A stretch of DNA of 60,562 nt from Elusimicrobiota bacterium (GTDB taxonomy: Bacteria > Elusimicrobiota > Elusimicrobia > UBA1565 > UBA9628), in contig DAHVWT010000005.1 of NCBI GenBank assembly GCA_027327915.1, forward strand, positions 1 through 60,562. The letters run 5' to 3'. A model generated the notes under the pieces. It was not told the origin of the DNA, did not search any database, and saw nothing but the letters and a program-made list of their open reading frames with translations. Both the position numbers and the translations under genes were made by a program. This document shows, piece by piece, positions 1 through 8,091 of this stretch; the stretch's first letter is position 1; every line of letters begins with the position of its first letter.

Positions 1-141
1 TGCCGCCGCGGCCTTGACCCCGCCGGCGATTCTCGAGAACCAGCCGCCGCCGGCCCTTTTTTTCTTGCGGCGCTTCGCGTTGGAACCGCCCCGCGACCAT
101 TGATCCTTCAGCTTATACGAAGGAACCTCTTCCAATTCCAT
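1..141 (-). CDS. Partial N-terminus of a basic, probably membrane-associated protein
   Basis: This reading frame is absent from the ORF track because it runs off the left edge. It starts at the ATG on the minus strand at 141 and gives 47 residues with no stop. The start MELEEVPSYKLKD is followed by a dense basic patch (KRRKKKR) and a Gly/Ala-rich stretch reaching the edge. A GGAG sits close upstream of the ATG, and the start lies 24 nt past the stop of the preceding minus gene, so it looks like the last visible gene of the operon. A basic cluster followed by small hydrophobic residues would fit a cytoplasmic N-terminus ahead of a membrane segment, but that segment is outside the window. Function is not recognised. 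Confidence 0.6.
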   Translation of the reverse strand, partial: MELEEVPSYKLKDQWSRGGSNAKRRKKKRAGGGWFSRIAGGVKAAAA

Positions 142-165
142 GTTTTTCTCCGGAACTCTTCCGAC

Positions 166-1749
166 TCACGGGGTCGGCCCACCACCGCTGCCCCCCATCA
201 AATTGCTGATGGGGCTCGGATTGGTGCCTATTGACGACTGCGGGAAGATATCCGGGCAACTGCCCCGAGCGGGGCACGTGGATTGCGTCGGCAAAAACAT
301 CGCCGCTATCGCGCCGGCGGCTCCAGCGATAAGCGCCGCGGTCGTGGAGGAGGCCCCGCCCTTGACCCAACTTGCTTTAAGTCTCGCAGTACCGGCTGGA
401 GTAGGCTTAGCATCCTTCAGGATGGATGACCTCGCCTTTGCGGCCGCGATGGCGATCGTGAAGCCGCTAAAGATAAACAGGGCGCCCTGGAGCGGCTGGC
501 CGTAATGTAATCCCGACTGCAAGCCGGCGCCGATATCGGCACCGATGCCCATGATGACTACTCCAAGAACCGCGGCCGCTAACAGCGCCATGCGCGCCGT
601 GACGGCCGTCTCCGGCGTCGGGACCTTCATCAACTTTCGGGCATACAATATCAGACCCAGGGCGCCGGCGATCATGCCCGCCGCCATCTCGATGGCGGTC
701 TGGTACGGACTGGCGGCAGTGGGGTTGTTCGCGGGAGGAACGACGGCCTCTCCGCCCCGCCAGGGATTCGTGTTGGAGAAGCTGGGATTCGAGCTGCCCC
801 CGCTTGAAGGGGATCCGGCGCTCGGGCCGCCACCGCCCGAGCCGCCGCCCGTGAGCTGAGTCCCCCCTCCTCCGCCGGCGGCGCCGTCATAGGTCGTGCC
901 GGCACCCTGGGAGGAGGTCCCGCCCCGGTTCTCGCTCAACTCGTGCATCCCCTGCTGGTAGGCGAGAGCGCCGCCGTCGCCGCCGCCCACGCCTCCGCCG
1001 AAGGCCCTCATGCCGCCCGCGCCCGCGGCGCCGGCGGGACTCATGGCGCCGGCCTGGTTTCCAAGCACCGCCTGGGCGCCGACGCCGCCTCCCTGGCCGG
1101 AGGCGGCGGGCGCCGCGACCGCCGTGCCTCCGGGCGACGCCGACGACTGCGGCGCCCCCGCGCCCCCCACGGACTTCGCGCCGCCGGACATAGAGGGGAT
1201 GAAGCTCGCATTGGCGGACGCGGCGTCCGCCAAGGAGCCCGCCGAGGCGGCGCTGGCCTGAGCCCCCGGAGACAGATACCCCGCCGGGAGCGCGGCGGGC
1301 TTGGCGGCCGCGACGGCGTTGGCTTGCTGGAATTCGGCGAGCGAACCCTGATTCGCCCCCGCGCCCGCAACTCCGGCCCCGCCCCCCGTCGCGGGGGCCT
1401 GAGCGGCCTGGCTCTGGGTCCGTTGTGGAAAAAGGGAAGAGTAGCTGTTGGCCGTCCCCAAGGATTGCGGCCCGAACATCTTATAGGTGGCGACGCCGAC
1501 GCCTCCGGCGACCGCGGTTCCCGCCGCGATCAAGCCGACGAGACCCGCCTTGGTCGCGAGAAGCCCGCCGCCCAGCCCCGCGCCAAGCCCCCCTCCGCCA
1601 AGAGCGCCTTCGCCCGCGATGGTTCCGGCCGCCGCCGCGCCGCTTCCGCCGCCGCCCAGCCCCAATAACGACAGCAGGCTCGACCATAGACCCTTGCCGG
1701 ACTCGGCAGGCTCGCCGCCTGAATTTGAATCCACCGGTTCTTCAGCCAT
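166..1749 (-). CDS. Gly/Ala/Ser-rich multi-pass membrane protein of the Tad-like operon
   Basis: A 527-aa protein with no recognised family. The N-terminus is acidic, then a hydrophobic segment appears near residues 60-95. About 250 residues of Gly/Ala/Ser/Gln-rich low-complexity sequence follow. The C-terminal third holds about four hydrophobic helices, then a short tail with two cysteines (TCPARGSCP) and a Gly/Pro-rich end. GAGGAG lies just upstream of the ATG, supporting this start. It is fifth in a minus operon after TadG-like, TadE-like, FtsH-like and Met-rich genes. The layout suggests a flexible linker joining an N-terminal anchor to a C-terminal membrane bundle. A role in a surface or secretion apparatus is inferred from context only. 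Dense plus-strand ORFs over it are high-GC shadows. Confidence 0.8.
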   Translation of the reverse strand: MAEEPVDSNSGGEPAESGKGLWSSLLSLLGLGGGGSGAAAAGTIAGEGALGGGGLGAGLGGGLLATKAGLVGLIAAGTAVAGGVGVATYKMFGPQSLGTANSYSSLFPQRTQSQAAQAPATGGGAGVAGAGANQGSLAEFQQANAVAAAKPAALPAGYLSPGAQASAASAGSLADAASANASFIPSMSGGAKSVGGAGAPQSSASPGGTAVAAPAASGQGGGVGAQAVLGNQAGAMSPAGAAGAGGMRAFGGGVGGGDGGALAYQQGMHELSENRGGTSSQGAGTTYDGAAGGGGGTQLTGGGSGGGGPSAGSPSSGGSSNPSFSNTNPWRGGEAVVPPANNPTAASPYQTAIEMAAGMIAGALGLILYARKLMKVPTPETAVTARMALLAAAVLGVVIMGIGADIGAGLQSGLHYGQPLQGALFIFSGFTIAIAAAKARSSILKDAKPTPAGTARLKASWVKGGASSTTAALIAGAAGAIAAMFLPTQSTCPARGSCPDIFPQSSIGTNPSPISNLMGGSGGGPTP

Positions 1750-1790
1750 TGACTTTCTCCTCTATTCTTAGCCAAATCGTGTTAGCGCCA

Positions 1791-2840
1791 TTACATCATC
1801 CCCATACCGTAGCCGCCGCCGTAGCCTCCGGAGCCCTGCATCATCGAGCCCATCATCATGGGCATCATCTGCATGGCCATCATGGGCATCATCATCGATG
1901 CCGACCCGCCGGTCGCCGCCATCATAAGCCCCATCGCCCCCACCATCATGAGCATCATGAGCATCTCCTGCTGCTTGCTGGGACCGGCGGAGGAAGGAAC
2001 GGGCGGCATCGGCCCGCCGTTGACCTTCGACGACTCCGGGGCGGGAGCGGCCAGGCCCATGAGGCCCTGGGTGTCGAAGCCCGCTCCGCCGCCGCCGGAC
2101 GGGATCGCGACGCCGCCGGTCGCATTGCCGTCAAAGCCCGCTCCGCTGACGGCCTTCTGCGCGGCGCTCGCCGTCATGCCGTTGGAGACCGCGCCGCTGC
2201 CGGCGGCGGCCTGCAGCTGCGAGAGCGCGCCGCCGCTTTTGGGGGAGAGAGCCGCCAGGTCCTGCCCCAGGCCCTGCGCCGCCGACACCCCGGGCCGGGC
2301 ATTGACCGCGCCGAAGGCCCCGAGACCCGAGCCGCCCGTGAAAGAGCCGGCGGAAGAGCCACCGGAACCGGCGCCTCCCGTGATCGGGGCGAATGCGGCG
2401 GAGGGAATCGAGTAGGACGCCGCGGGAGCGGAGGCCGAGGACGCCGCCCCGGCACCGCCGGGACGGCGGCTGATGGCGCCCAAGGCGTCGGCCAAATTCC
2501 GCGGGGCGGTCGACGCGGAGGCGTTTCCGGCGCCGGGAGCCTGATAGAGCATGGCCCCCGGATCGGCCATGCCGCCCGAGCCGGCGCCGGCCGCGCCTGT
2601 CCCGATCGCGCTCCCGGGGGCCGATGCGCCCACGGCCGAGGCGTCGAGCACATCGAGGCTCTGGTCGAGAGGCTTCAAGGCCCCCGCGTCGAGAAGGAAT
2701 TGATTGGAGCCGGAAGCCGAACCCCCGCCGCCCAACGCCGGGAAAAAAGTCCAAGCGCCCATCAATAGAAAAACGAGCAACACCACCCACCAATATTTCT
2801 TGAAGGGGTCCGAACCTTTTCTCGTGATGGTGAGCGCCAT
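1791..2840 (-). CDS. Single-pass, low-complexity protein with methionine-rich C-terminus
   Basis: A 349-aa protein. A basic N-terminus (MALTITRKGSDPFKKYWW) precedes one clear membrane helix near residues 17-37. About 250 residues rich in Gly, Ala and Ser follow. The last 57 residues contain 24 methionines in runs such as MMMPMMAMQMMPMMM and end in a Gly/Tyr tail (YGGGYGMGMM). No known domain is recognised. GAGAG lies a few bases before the ATG and overlaps the 3' arm of a small hairpin at 2846-2858. It sits between the FtsH-like gene and a second Gly/Ala-rich membrane protein with which it shares composition, so the two may be structural partners. The Met-rich tail could form a hydrophobic bristle or bind soft metals such as copper; neither is shown. 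Confidence 0.8.
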   Translation of the reverse strand: MALTITRKGSDPFKKYWWVVLLVFLLMGAWTFFPALGGGGSASGSNQFLLDAGALKPLDQSLDVLDASAVGASAPGSAIGTGAAGAGSGGMADPGAMLYQAPGAGNASASTAPRNLADALGAISRRPGGAGAASSASAPAASYSIPSAAFAPITGGAGSGGSSAGSFTGGSGLGAFGAVNARPGVSAAQGLGQDLAALSPKSGGALSQLQAAAGSGAVSNGMTASAAQKAVSGAGFDGNATGGVAIPSGGGGAGFDTQGLMGLAAPAPESSKVNGGPMPPVPSSAGPSKQQEMLMMLMMVGAMGLMMAATGGSASMMMPMMAMQMMPMMMGSMMQGSGGYGGGYGMGMM

Positions 2841-2845
2841 AGACT

Positions 2846-2858
2846 CTCAGTAGCTGAG
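2846..2858 (-). promoter_or_regulatory. Small hairpin overlapping the ribosome binding site
   Basis: CTCAG-N3-CTGAG forms a 5-bp stem with a 3-nt loop just ahead of the ATG at 2840. On the minus strand its 3' arm overlaps the GAGAG that serves as Shine-Dalgarno. It could modulate initiation within the operon. It is short and may be chance. Confidence 0.3.
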
Positions 2859-2901
2859 TTTAATGCGCCCTCCCTCCTTTGTCAAGCGAAAGGGGCGAGA
2901 C

Positions 2902-4605
2902 TTACCCAGTTTTTACTGGAGCGCCGCCATTGCCGTCGAGTCGAGGCGGCGGCGGGGGGGTCGGCAAAGGCGCGAGCGGGACGGGCAAAGGCTTGGGCGG
3001 CTTGCCGTATTCGGTGAAAATCACGGCAATTTCATCATAATCGAGCTCTTCGCGTCGCACGAGCTCATCCGCGAAGCGCTCCAGGATTGGAAAATGCTCC
3101 TTTAAGAGGGCCTCCACTTCCTTTAGAGAATCCCGCAAGATAGCCTGGGTCGCGGCATTGAGGCGCTCTTTCAAGCTTTCCGAAAGCTGCTCTTTGGGGA
3201 TCAGCGTAAAATCCCCCACCAAGCCGTCCGTGCCCATTCCATACTGCCAGACCATCTTATGCGCGATCTCGACGGCATGGCCGAAATCGGCCGATACGCC
3301 GTCCGTTGTCACGCCGAACTTGAGCTTCTCCGCGGCGTAGCCTCCCAGGGCGACGTTGATGTGGGCGCGGAGGGTCTTGCTATCCGAGGAGAAAAGCTCC
3401 TCGCGGGGAATCGAATGGACGACGCCCAACGTCCCGCCGCGCTCGATAATCGAGGCCTTGAAGACGTCGTTTGTCGGGTGCGTCAAATACAAGACGATGA
3501 GATGCCCCGCCTCGTGATAGGCGGTCATCCGCTTCTCCCCGGGGGTCATGTTGAGGCGATGGGCCAGCCCCAGCTCGATCCGCTCGATCGCGGAGGAGAG
3601 GTCCTTGTAGCCCACGGACTCGCGACGGTCCCGGGTCGCGATCAGGGCCGCTTCCTTAAGGATGTTCTCGATCTCGGCCGGGGTCTTGTAAACCGCCTTG
3701 CGCGCCAAGCGCGCGAGATCGACGCCCGGCTCGACCTTGATCTTCTTCGAGTAATACTCGAAGATTTCCTGGCGCTCGGCAAGATTGGGGCGGCCGATCG
3801 TGATCGTCCGGTCGAAGCGCCCGGGCCTCAGGAGCGCGGGGTCCAGGACTTCCCGCTGGGCGTTCATCGCTCCGATGACGACCACCGGCGCGTCGATGTC
3901 GGTGAGCCCGTCCATCTCGACGAGGAGCTGGTTCAAGGTGCTGTTCGACTCCGAGGAGCCGCCGAAAGCGTCGAAGAAGACGCGCGACTTTCCCACGACC
4001 TCGAGTTCGTCGATGAAGATGATCGCGGCGCCGTAGGCCTGGGCGTATTGCCGCGCCTGCTTGAAGAGCTTGCGCACGCGCGAGGCTCCGACTCCCACGA
4101 AGATCTCGACGAACTCGGATCCCGCCGCGGAGAGAAACGGCACCCCGGCCTCGGTCGCGATCGCCTTGGCGAGCATGGTTTTGCCGCAGCCCGGGGGGCC
4201 GATCATGAGAAGGCCGTGGATGATCTTGCCGCCGACTTTCTTGAGCGCGGCGCGGTCCTTGATGAGCTCGACGACCTCCTGCGCCTCGCGCTTCGCCTCC
4301 GTGAGCCCGATGACGTCGGGAAAGCGCACGCGGACGGATTGGGCGTCGATGCGCGCCTTGCGAAAGCGCGTGAATCCCCCGCCGTATTGGATGAGATAGA
4401 GGAAGGCGACGAAGATGAGGGTCCCGATGATGGTCATGGGCAGCCCCGCCATGTTGATGCCGACGATATAGCGCCTCAGCGCCGGCTCCATGCCCGCCAA
4501 GTACCAAATGGGAAGGGCGATCGTGATCCCGAGGCCCACGACGATCGCGACGGCGAGCCACCACCGCTGCAGGAAGAGCCTGACGCGGCTCCACAGTTTT
4601 TTCAT
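2902..4605 (-). CDS. FtsH-like membrane AAA+ zinc metalloprotease
   Basis: A 567-aa ATP-dependent protease of the FtsH family. Two hydrophobic helices (about 15-36 and 55-75) flank a short loop of about 20 residues, much shorter than the usual FtsH periplasmic domain. The AAA module has Walker A GPPGCGKT at 136-143, a pore-loop region [12 protein letters not shown], Walker B IIFIDE ending at 200 and the RPGRFDR finger region. The zinc motif HEAGH is at 364-368 and a downstream [10 protein letters not shown] region could supply the third ligand. IDELEVV replaces the usual IDEID after Walker B. The C-terminus is Pro-rich. GGGAG precedes the ATG, 5 nt after the tadE-like stop. Its place inside a pseudopilin operon suggests a dedicated paralogue for assembly, processing or quality control. 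Confidence 0.93.
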   Translation of the reverse strand: MKKLWSRVRLFLQRWWLAVAIVVGLGITIALPIWYLAGMEPALRRYIVGINMAGLPMTIIGTLIFVAFLYLIQYGGGFTRFRKARIDAQSVRVRFPDVIGLTEAKREAQEVVELIKDRAALKKVGGKIIHGLLMIGPPGCGKTMLAKAIATEAGVPFLSAAGSEFVEIFVGVGASRVRKLFKQARQYAQAYGAAIIFIDELEVVGKSRVFFDAFGGSSESNSTLNQLLVEMDGLTDIDAPVVVIGAMNAQREVLDPALLRPGRFDRTITIGRPNLAERQEIFEYYSKKIKVEPGVDLARLARKAVYKTPAEIENILKEAALIATRDRRESVGYKDLSSAIERIELGLAHRLNMTPGEKRMTAYHEAGHLIVLYLTHPTNDVFKASIIERGGTLGVVHSIPREELFSSDSKTLRAHINVALGGYAAEKLKFGVTTDGVSADFGHAVEIAHKMVWQYGMGTDGLVGDFTLIPKEQLSESLKERLNAATQAILRDSLKEVEALLKEHFPILERFADELVRREELDYDEIAVIFTEYGKPPKPLPVPLAPLPTPPPPPRLDGNGGAPVKTG

Positions 4606-4610
4606 GGTGA

Positions 4611-5093
4611 TCAGCTCCCGCCTCCCGGCAGCCTGAACAAGATGGGCCTGTCGCGATTCGGCACGTATTTGGTGACCGTCATGGTCGTGTTAAGAGTGTT
4701 GACCTTGAAAAAGAGGATCTTCTCGGAGATGGGAACGGTGAGGGTCACCACGTTCCAGACCTCGGTCGGCTGCACGGTCACCGTCGGCCCGGGATTGGCG
4801 AGGGCAAAAAGGTTCTGGAGTTCGGGGCTTCCCCAGCCGAGATAACCCTGGACCTTGTTTTGGATGTCGGTGAGAAGGGGACCCATGTCGAAACTGGCTT
4901 GGTATTGCGTATTGCGGTGCGACTCCAGCTGCCAGCGGCGCGCGGCGTAATAAGAGGCGATCTCCATGCGCTGGACGAGGATGAGAAGCCCGAAAATTTT
5001 AACAAAAGCGAACATGAAAAATATGAAAAGCGGTATGAGAAGAACGACCTCGGTCGTCGCCTGGCCGCTTCGGCCGCCGTGTCCAACGATCAT
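4611..5093 (-). CDS. TadE-like pseudopilin
   Basis: A 160-aa protein with the TadE signature near its N-terminus: a short polar leader then GQATTEVVLLIPLFIFFMF, where the Glu is followed by a single hydrophobic helix (about residues 11-35). This matches minor pseudopilins of Flp/Tad systems, which insert in the inner membrane with a periplasmic C-terminus. The ORF track extends the frame to 5471, but that extension is out-of-frame shadow of the upstream gene. The start chosen is the ATG at 5093, which overlaps the upstream stop as ATGA. The tadG-like gene lies immediately upstream and the FtsH-like gene downstream. No TadA ATPase or TadB/C platform is in the window. Confidence 0.8.
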   Translation of the reverse strand: MIVGHGGRSGQATTEVVLLIPLFIFFMFAFVKIFGLLILVQRMEIASYYAARRWQLESHRNTQYQASFDMGPLLTDIQNKVQGYLGWGSPELQNLFALANPGPTVTVQPTEVWNVVTLTVPISEKILFFKVNTLNTTMTVTKYVPNRDRPILFRLPGGGS

Positions 5094-6499
5094 AGTCCGC
5101 CGGGCATGATATCGCACGGCCGCAGCCGCGTCTGGTATTTGGGGGTCGGATCGGGCCAGACGCTGGCGTAGGGCTCGTTTTCGCCCAACGTCACCTTGGC
5201 GCAGACGGCCGGAGTCTGAAAGGCGACGCCGAAGAAATTCTCCGCCCCCGACCCCCAAGCGATGGCGGAGTCCGTCTTGGGATTGACGATATGCCAGTCG
5301 GTTGCGGAATACCAGCCATGCTGTATCGCCCCCCCTCCGCCGGCGCCCCCCACGACCGCCGGGTCGGCATCCATGAATTGGAACAATCCGCTTCCGAGCC
5401 CGCCGCCGGCCTGCGGGCAGGAGCTCGTGCCGGCCAGGGAGATCGCCCCGTTGTTGCCTCGGATGATGCACATGGGGGCGGGGTCATAGGGTCCCCCGCC
5501 GCATTGGCTGAAAACGCCGGGGGGATCGCCGCCTTGATACGCTCGCGCGAAGCCCGTCACATAATCAAGGCAGTCGGGTTGGAGCGCGTCGGCGAAGCCC
5601 GACGCCTGGCCGCGATCGAACACCAGAGAGGCGCTCTGGGCGTCGGCGGCGTCAGGCCCCTGCCCCGAGGTGTTGAGCCAATAGGATTTCTGGAGGAAAT
5701 GATGGTTTTGGGCCAACCTTTCTAAAACCCCCAACTGGGCGCTCTCGACCTGGCCCAGAAGCGTGTAGACCTTGGCCCAAATGTCGATGAACGTATGCCC
5801 CGGCTGAAGGCAGAGAGGGCTCGCGCCGGCGCCGCCGGAAGTATAAGGCGCGATGCAGGTGTACTCGACGGGCCTGCCGCAAGCCTGGGCCGTCGCGTGA
5901 TTGATGAATTCATGGCAGCTGCCGCCCGGGACGACGCCTTTCGTGTTGAGGATCTGGCTCATGCATTGCCTATCAGAGGGAGGATAGGAGTCCAGTTGAT
6001 CGCCGTCGCCGCCCGGCGGCTCGCCGTCCGAGGTCCCGTTGAATTGGGTGAAGCAAGGAGGATTGGAGTTCTCGTTGCAAAACTCTATTTTCCATTGGGC
6101 CTTGGCCGTATAGGCTTGCTCCGATCCCTGGTTTTCCCAACTCAAGTCGTTGGAATCCATCGGGAAGTCGCCGTTCATGAACATGACGTCCATCATGGAG
6201 GCGGTGGGACAGCCCTCGCCGCGGTTCACTTGCAGAGGCGCGGAGAACTCCTTGAAGATGCGCATGGGAAAAGCGCCGTTGACGTAGGCGGAGCGGTTGA
6301 GGAAGTCGGAGTAGTTGCTCATCTCGATGAACGCCGCCGAGTCGATCGCGAATTGATGCCGGATCTTCTCGCGGGAGAGCTTGGCCGTCTCGTAGATGAG
6401 GTAGATGAAGAGGAAAAGGCTCGGGAAAACGAAAAGGGCGGGTATCAGAAGCTGCCCGCGGGAGGACTTGAGGGAAGATCGCATTGAACGCTGGAGCAT
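5090..6499 (-). CDS. TadG-like pilus/surface assembly protein
   Basis: About 469 aa. A short basic N-terminus with an RGQ motif leads into one hydrophobic helix (LLIPALFVFPSLFLFIYLIY), then a long extracytoplasmic region with many cysteines and Asn/Ser/Gly-rich segments. This is the architecture of TadG-like proteins encoded with TadE. The cysteines suggest disulphides, so the domain is probably periplasmic or exposed. The ORF track begins at 6538. ATG 6499 has GAGGGGG about 9 nt upstream and is chosen. ATG 6484 is the alternative, because a TTGCAA-17-TATAAC promoter sits directly against 6499 and would start the transcript inside that codon. The stop overlaps the tadE-like start by 4 nt. First gene of the operon. 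Confidence 0.75.
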   Translation of the reverse strand: MLQRSMRSSLKSSRGQLLIPALFVFPSLFLFIYLIYETAKLSREKIRHQFAIDSAAFIEMSNYSDFLNRSAYVNGAFPMRIFKEFSAPLQVNRGEGCPTASMMDVMFMNGDFPMDSNDLSWENQGSEQAYTAKAQWKIEFCNENSNPPCFTQFNGTSDGEPPGGDGDQLDSYPPSDRQCMSQILNTKGVVPGGSCHEFINHATAQACGRPVEYTCIAPYTSGGAGASPLCLQPGHTFIDIWAKVYTLLGQVESAQLGVLERLAQNHHFLQKSYWLNTSGQGPDAADAQSASLVFDRGQASGFADALQPDCLDYVTGFARAYQGGDPPGVFSQCGGGPYDPAPMCIIRGNNGAISLAGTSSCPQAGGGLGSGLFQFMDADPAVVGGAGGGGAIQHGWYSATDWHIVNPKTDSAIAWGSGAENFFGVAFQTPAVCAKVTLGENEPYASVWPDPTPKYQTRLRPCDIMPGGL

Positions 6500-6528
6500 G
6501 TTATAACGCCCCCTCGTTTCAATTGCAA
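6500..6528 (-). promoter_or_regulatory. Promoter of the Tad-like/FtsH operon
   Basis: On the minus strand TTGCAA (6523-6528) and TATAAC (6500-6505) are separated by exactly 17 nt. The -10 abuts the ATG at 6499, which implies initiation near 6493 and translation from ATG 6484, or use of another promoter. Its -35 lies 3 bp from the -35 of the divergent plus-strand promoter. Confidence 0.5.
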
Positions 6529-6531
6529 GTC

Positions 6532-6560
6532 TTGACAAAAGAAAGTTGGGGAGCTATCCT
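6532..6560 (+). promoter_or_regulatory. Sigma70-type promoter of the 63-aa gene
   Basis: A perfect TTGACA (6532-6537) is followed after 17 nt by TATCCT (6555-6560). Transcription would start near 6567, about 16 nt ahead of the ATG at 6583, which is preceded by AAAGGA. This is the best -35/-10 match seen in the window. Confidence 0.7.
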
Positions 6561-6582
6561 GCGCCGCGAAAGGAATCAGGAC

Positions 6583-6774
6583 ATGCACAGATCAGCGATG
6601 CGAAAGAACGCGAACCGCGCCAAGGATGCACCCAAACGGGAATCCGCGAAAGTCCGGGAGCTTGAATTAGCGCGCGGCTGGGAAACACTCGAGGCCGACT
6701 ATCAGAGACTTCAGCCGGACTGGGGAAGCCTCGCCCAGCAGTTGGGCGTCAATTCCAGCGACCGGACTCTCTGA
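6583..6774 (+). CDS. Small basic protein divergent from the Tad-like operon
   Basis: A 63-aa protein starting MHRSAMRKNANRAKDAPK. The ORF track starts it at 6484, but that would lie upstream of a strong promoter. ATG 6583 has AAAGGA in front and sits about 16 nt after the predicted transcription start. The N-terminal half is Lys/Arg-rich, and the C-terminal half is predicted helical with Trp and Leu (ELARGWETLEADYQRLQ), ending DWGSLAQQLGVNSSDRTL. No family is recognised. The promoter, ribosome site and divergent position make it more than a chance ORF. It could be a small regulator of the neighbouring operon, but nothing in the sequence proves DNA binding. Confidence 0.6.
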   Translation: MHRSAMRKNANRAKDAPKRESAKVRELELARGWETLEADYQRLQPDWGSLAQQLGVNSSDRTL

Positions 6775-6821
6775 TTTTCGTCGGCGGAGATCGGGTTGGC
6801 GGGCGGACGGGCGGAATGGAC

Positions 6822-8081
6822 TCACTCCTCCGCTTCCTGTTTGACCGGGTGGAAGCGGAGGATCCGTGTCGTCTCTCTCGTCGCGTAGCGAAGCAAAAGC
6901 TCCTCGACGAGCCTTTTCGACGGTTCGTCCCAATTCCCTTCCTTAAGCCCCTCGACGAGCCTGTGTCCATCGAGCTTTGAAACCCGCGGCCACAGGGGGC
7001 TCGCCTTGAGCTCTTCCTCCATGCGGTCGTGGTTTTCCGGGGAGTTCGTTTTGGTGGGAAGGTGGATTTCCTCTTTTTCAGAGACCGTCACATGGCCCCG
7101 TCGGCCCTGGACCGCGAGCAGCCGCCGGCTCCCCGCATAGAGCAACAGCTCCGCCTCCAGCGCCCGCTCCTCCTCTTCCATGCCCTTGAGCGCCGCTTTG
7201 GCGTCTTTTTTTCGCGCGACCACATCGGCGAGCCTGTCGACAAGCAGGGATCCCTCCTCAAGCCGGGCTTGCGCGGCCGGCATCCGCGATATTTCCTCGG
7301 CGTGCTTGAAGAGCGGACAGATGGCCCGGTACTCGCAACGGGGACAGAGGGCGTTTTTTTCGGGGTCGAAACGCCGGTCGCTCTTGATCTTGAGGATGAA
7401 CTCCGCCACATCCTTCTTGAGCGCCGACAATTGGGAGTCCGTCTTGGCCACGCTCAAGGTCTTTCCGAAGCGCAGATAGTGCCAGCGCAGCCGCACGGCC
7501 TTCGTGTCCGGCCAGGCATGGCGCACCGCCGCGTCATAGAGCGCCAACTGCCAATCCTCATCGAGATCCGCCTGCTCCGGCAGGCTTCGGCCCGTCTTGT
7601 AGTCGTGGATCTCGAAGGCGCCGTCCGGCGCCAAGGCCAGCCGGTCAACGAAGCCCTCGATCCGGTAGGACTCCCCGCCGGCCTCGAGAGGAAAGCCCAC
7701 GCGGCACTCGACCGCCACCGTTTTGTCGGCGTCAAAGGGACGGTGCGCGGCATCATAGAGGGAGATCGCGTCCCGTCCGACGCCGCGGTAATGCTCTCCC
7801 GAAAGCCCCGGCTCGTGGATCACGACTTTCTCGCTCTTCCAGCGCTTCTCCCACTCGGCGTCGTAGGCCCCGAGAAGCTCCGCGAGCGTCAGGAGCCGGC
7901 CGTTCTGGAGGTTCTTATAGAGCGACTCGAGGGCCGCGTGCACGCAGACGCCCAGCAACGCCTCGACGGACGTGCCCTCGCGGGGGACCTTTTCGATGTA
8001 ATGGAAAGCGTAGCGGCGCGGGCAAATCTGGTATTCCTTGAGCTTGGAGGGAGAGAACTTTTTAGACGAATCGACGTCCAT
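6822..8081 (-). CDS. RecB-like PD-(D/E)XK nuclease with Fe-S cysteines
   Basis: A 419-aa stand-alone nuclease of the RecB/AddB-C/Cas4 superfamily. The N-terminus FSPSKLKEYQICPRRYAF is the typical opening with the first cluster cysteine. A conserved His lies in the following helix (VHAALE). The catalytic core is EIHDYKTGR, with a QLALY motif downstream and CPRCEYRAIC supplying the other three cysteines of a probable 4Fe-4S cluster. About 150 further residues, mostly charged helix, follow. The ORF track starts at 8297 inside the upstream gene; ATG 8081, 10 nt after that gene's stop, fits the family start. No helicase and no CRISPR genes are nearby, so a general DNA repair or processing role is likely. 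Confidence 0.88.
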   Translation of the reverse strand: MDVDSSKKFSPSKLKEYQICPRRYAFHYIEKVPREGTSVEALLGVCVHAALESLYKNLQNGRLLTLAELLGAYDAEWEKRWKSEKVVIHEPGLSGEHYRGVGRDAISLYDAAHRPFDADKTVAVECRVGFPLEAGGESYRIEGFVDRLALAPDGAFEIHDYKTGRSLPEQADLDEDWQLALYDAAVRHAWPDTKAVRLRWHYLRFGKTLSVAKTDSQLSALKKDVAEFILKIKSDRRFDPEKNALCPRCEYRAICPLFKHAEEISRMPAAQARLEEGSLLVDRLADVVARKKDAKAALKGMEEEERALEAELLLYAGSRRLLAVQGRRGHVTVSEKEEIHLPTKTNSPENHDRMEEELKASPLWPRVSKLDGHRLVEGLKEGNWDEPSKRLVEELLLRYATRETTRILRFHPVKQEAEE

Positions 8082-8091
8082 GAGAGCCGCG

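Noticed and set aside
1425-2768. 447-aa plus-strand ORF over two minus genes
   Set aside because: Arg/Gly-rich shadow crossing a gene boundary and without a ribosome site.
6822-8081. Cas4/CRISPR adaptation nuclease
   Set aside because: The Fe-S PD-(D/E)XK core is shared with Cas4, but no cas1/cas2 genes and no repeat array exist here, and the C-terminal extension is not Cas4-like.
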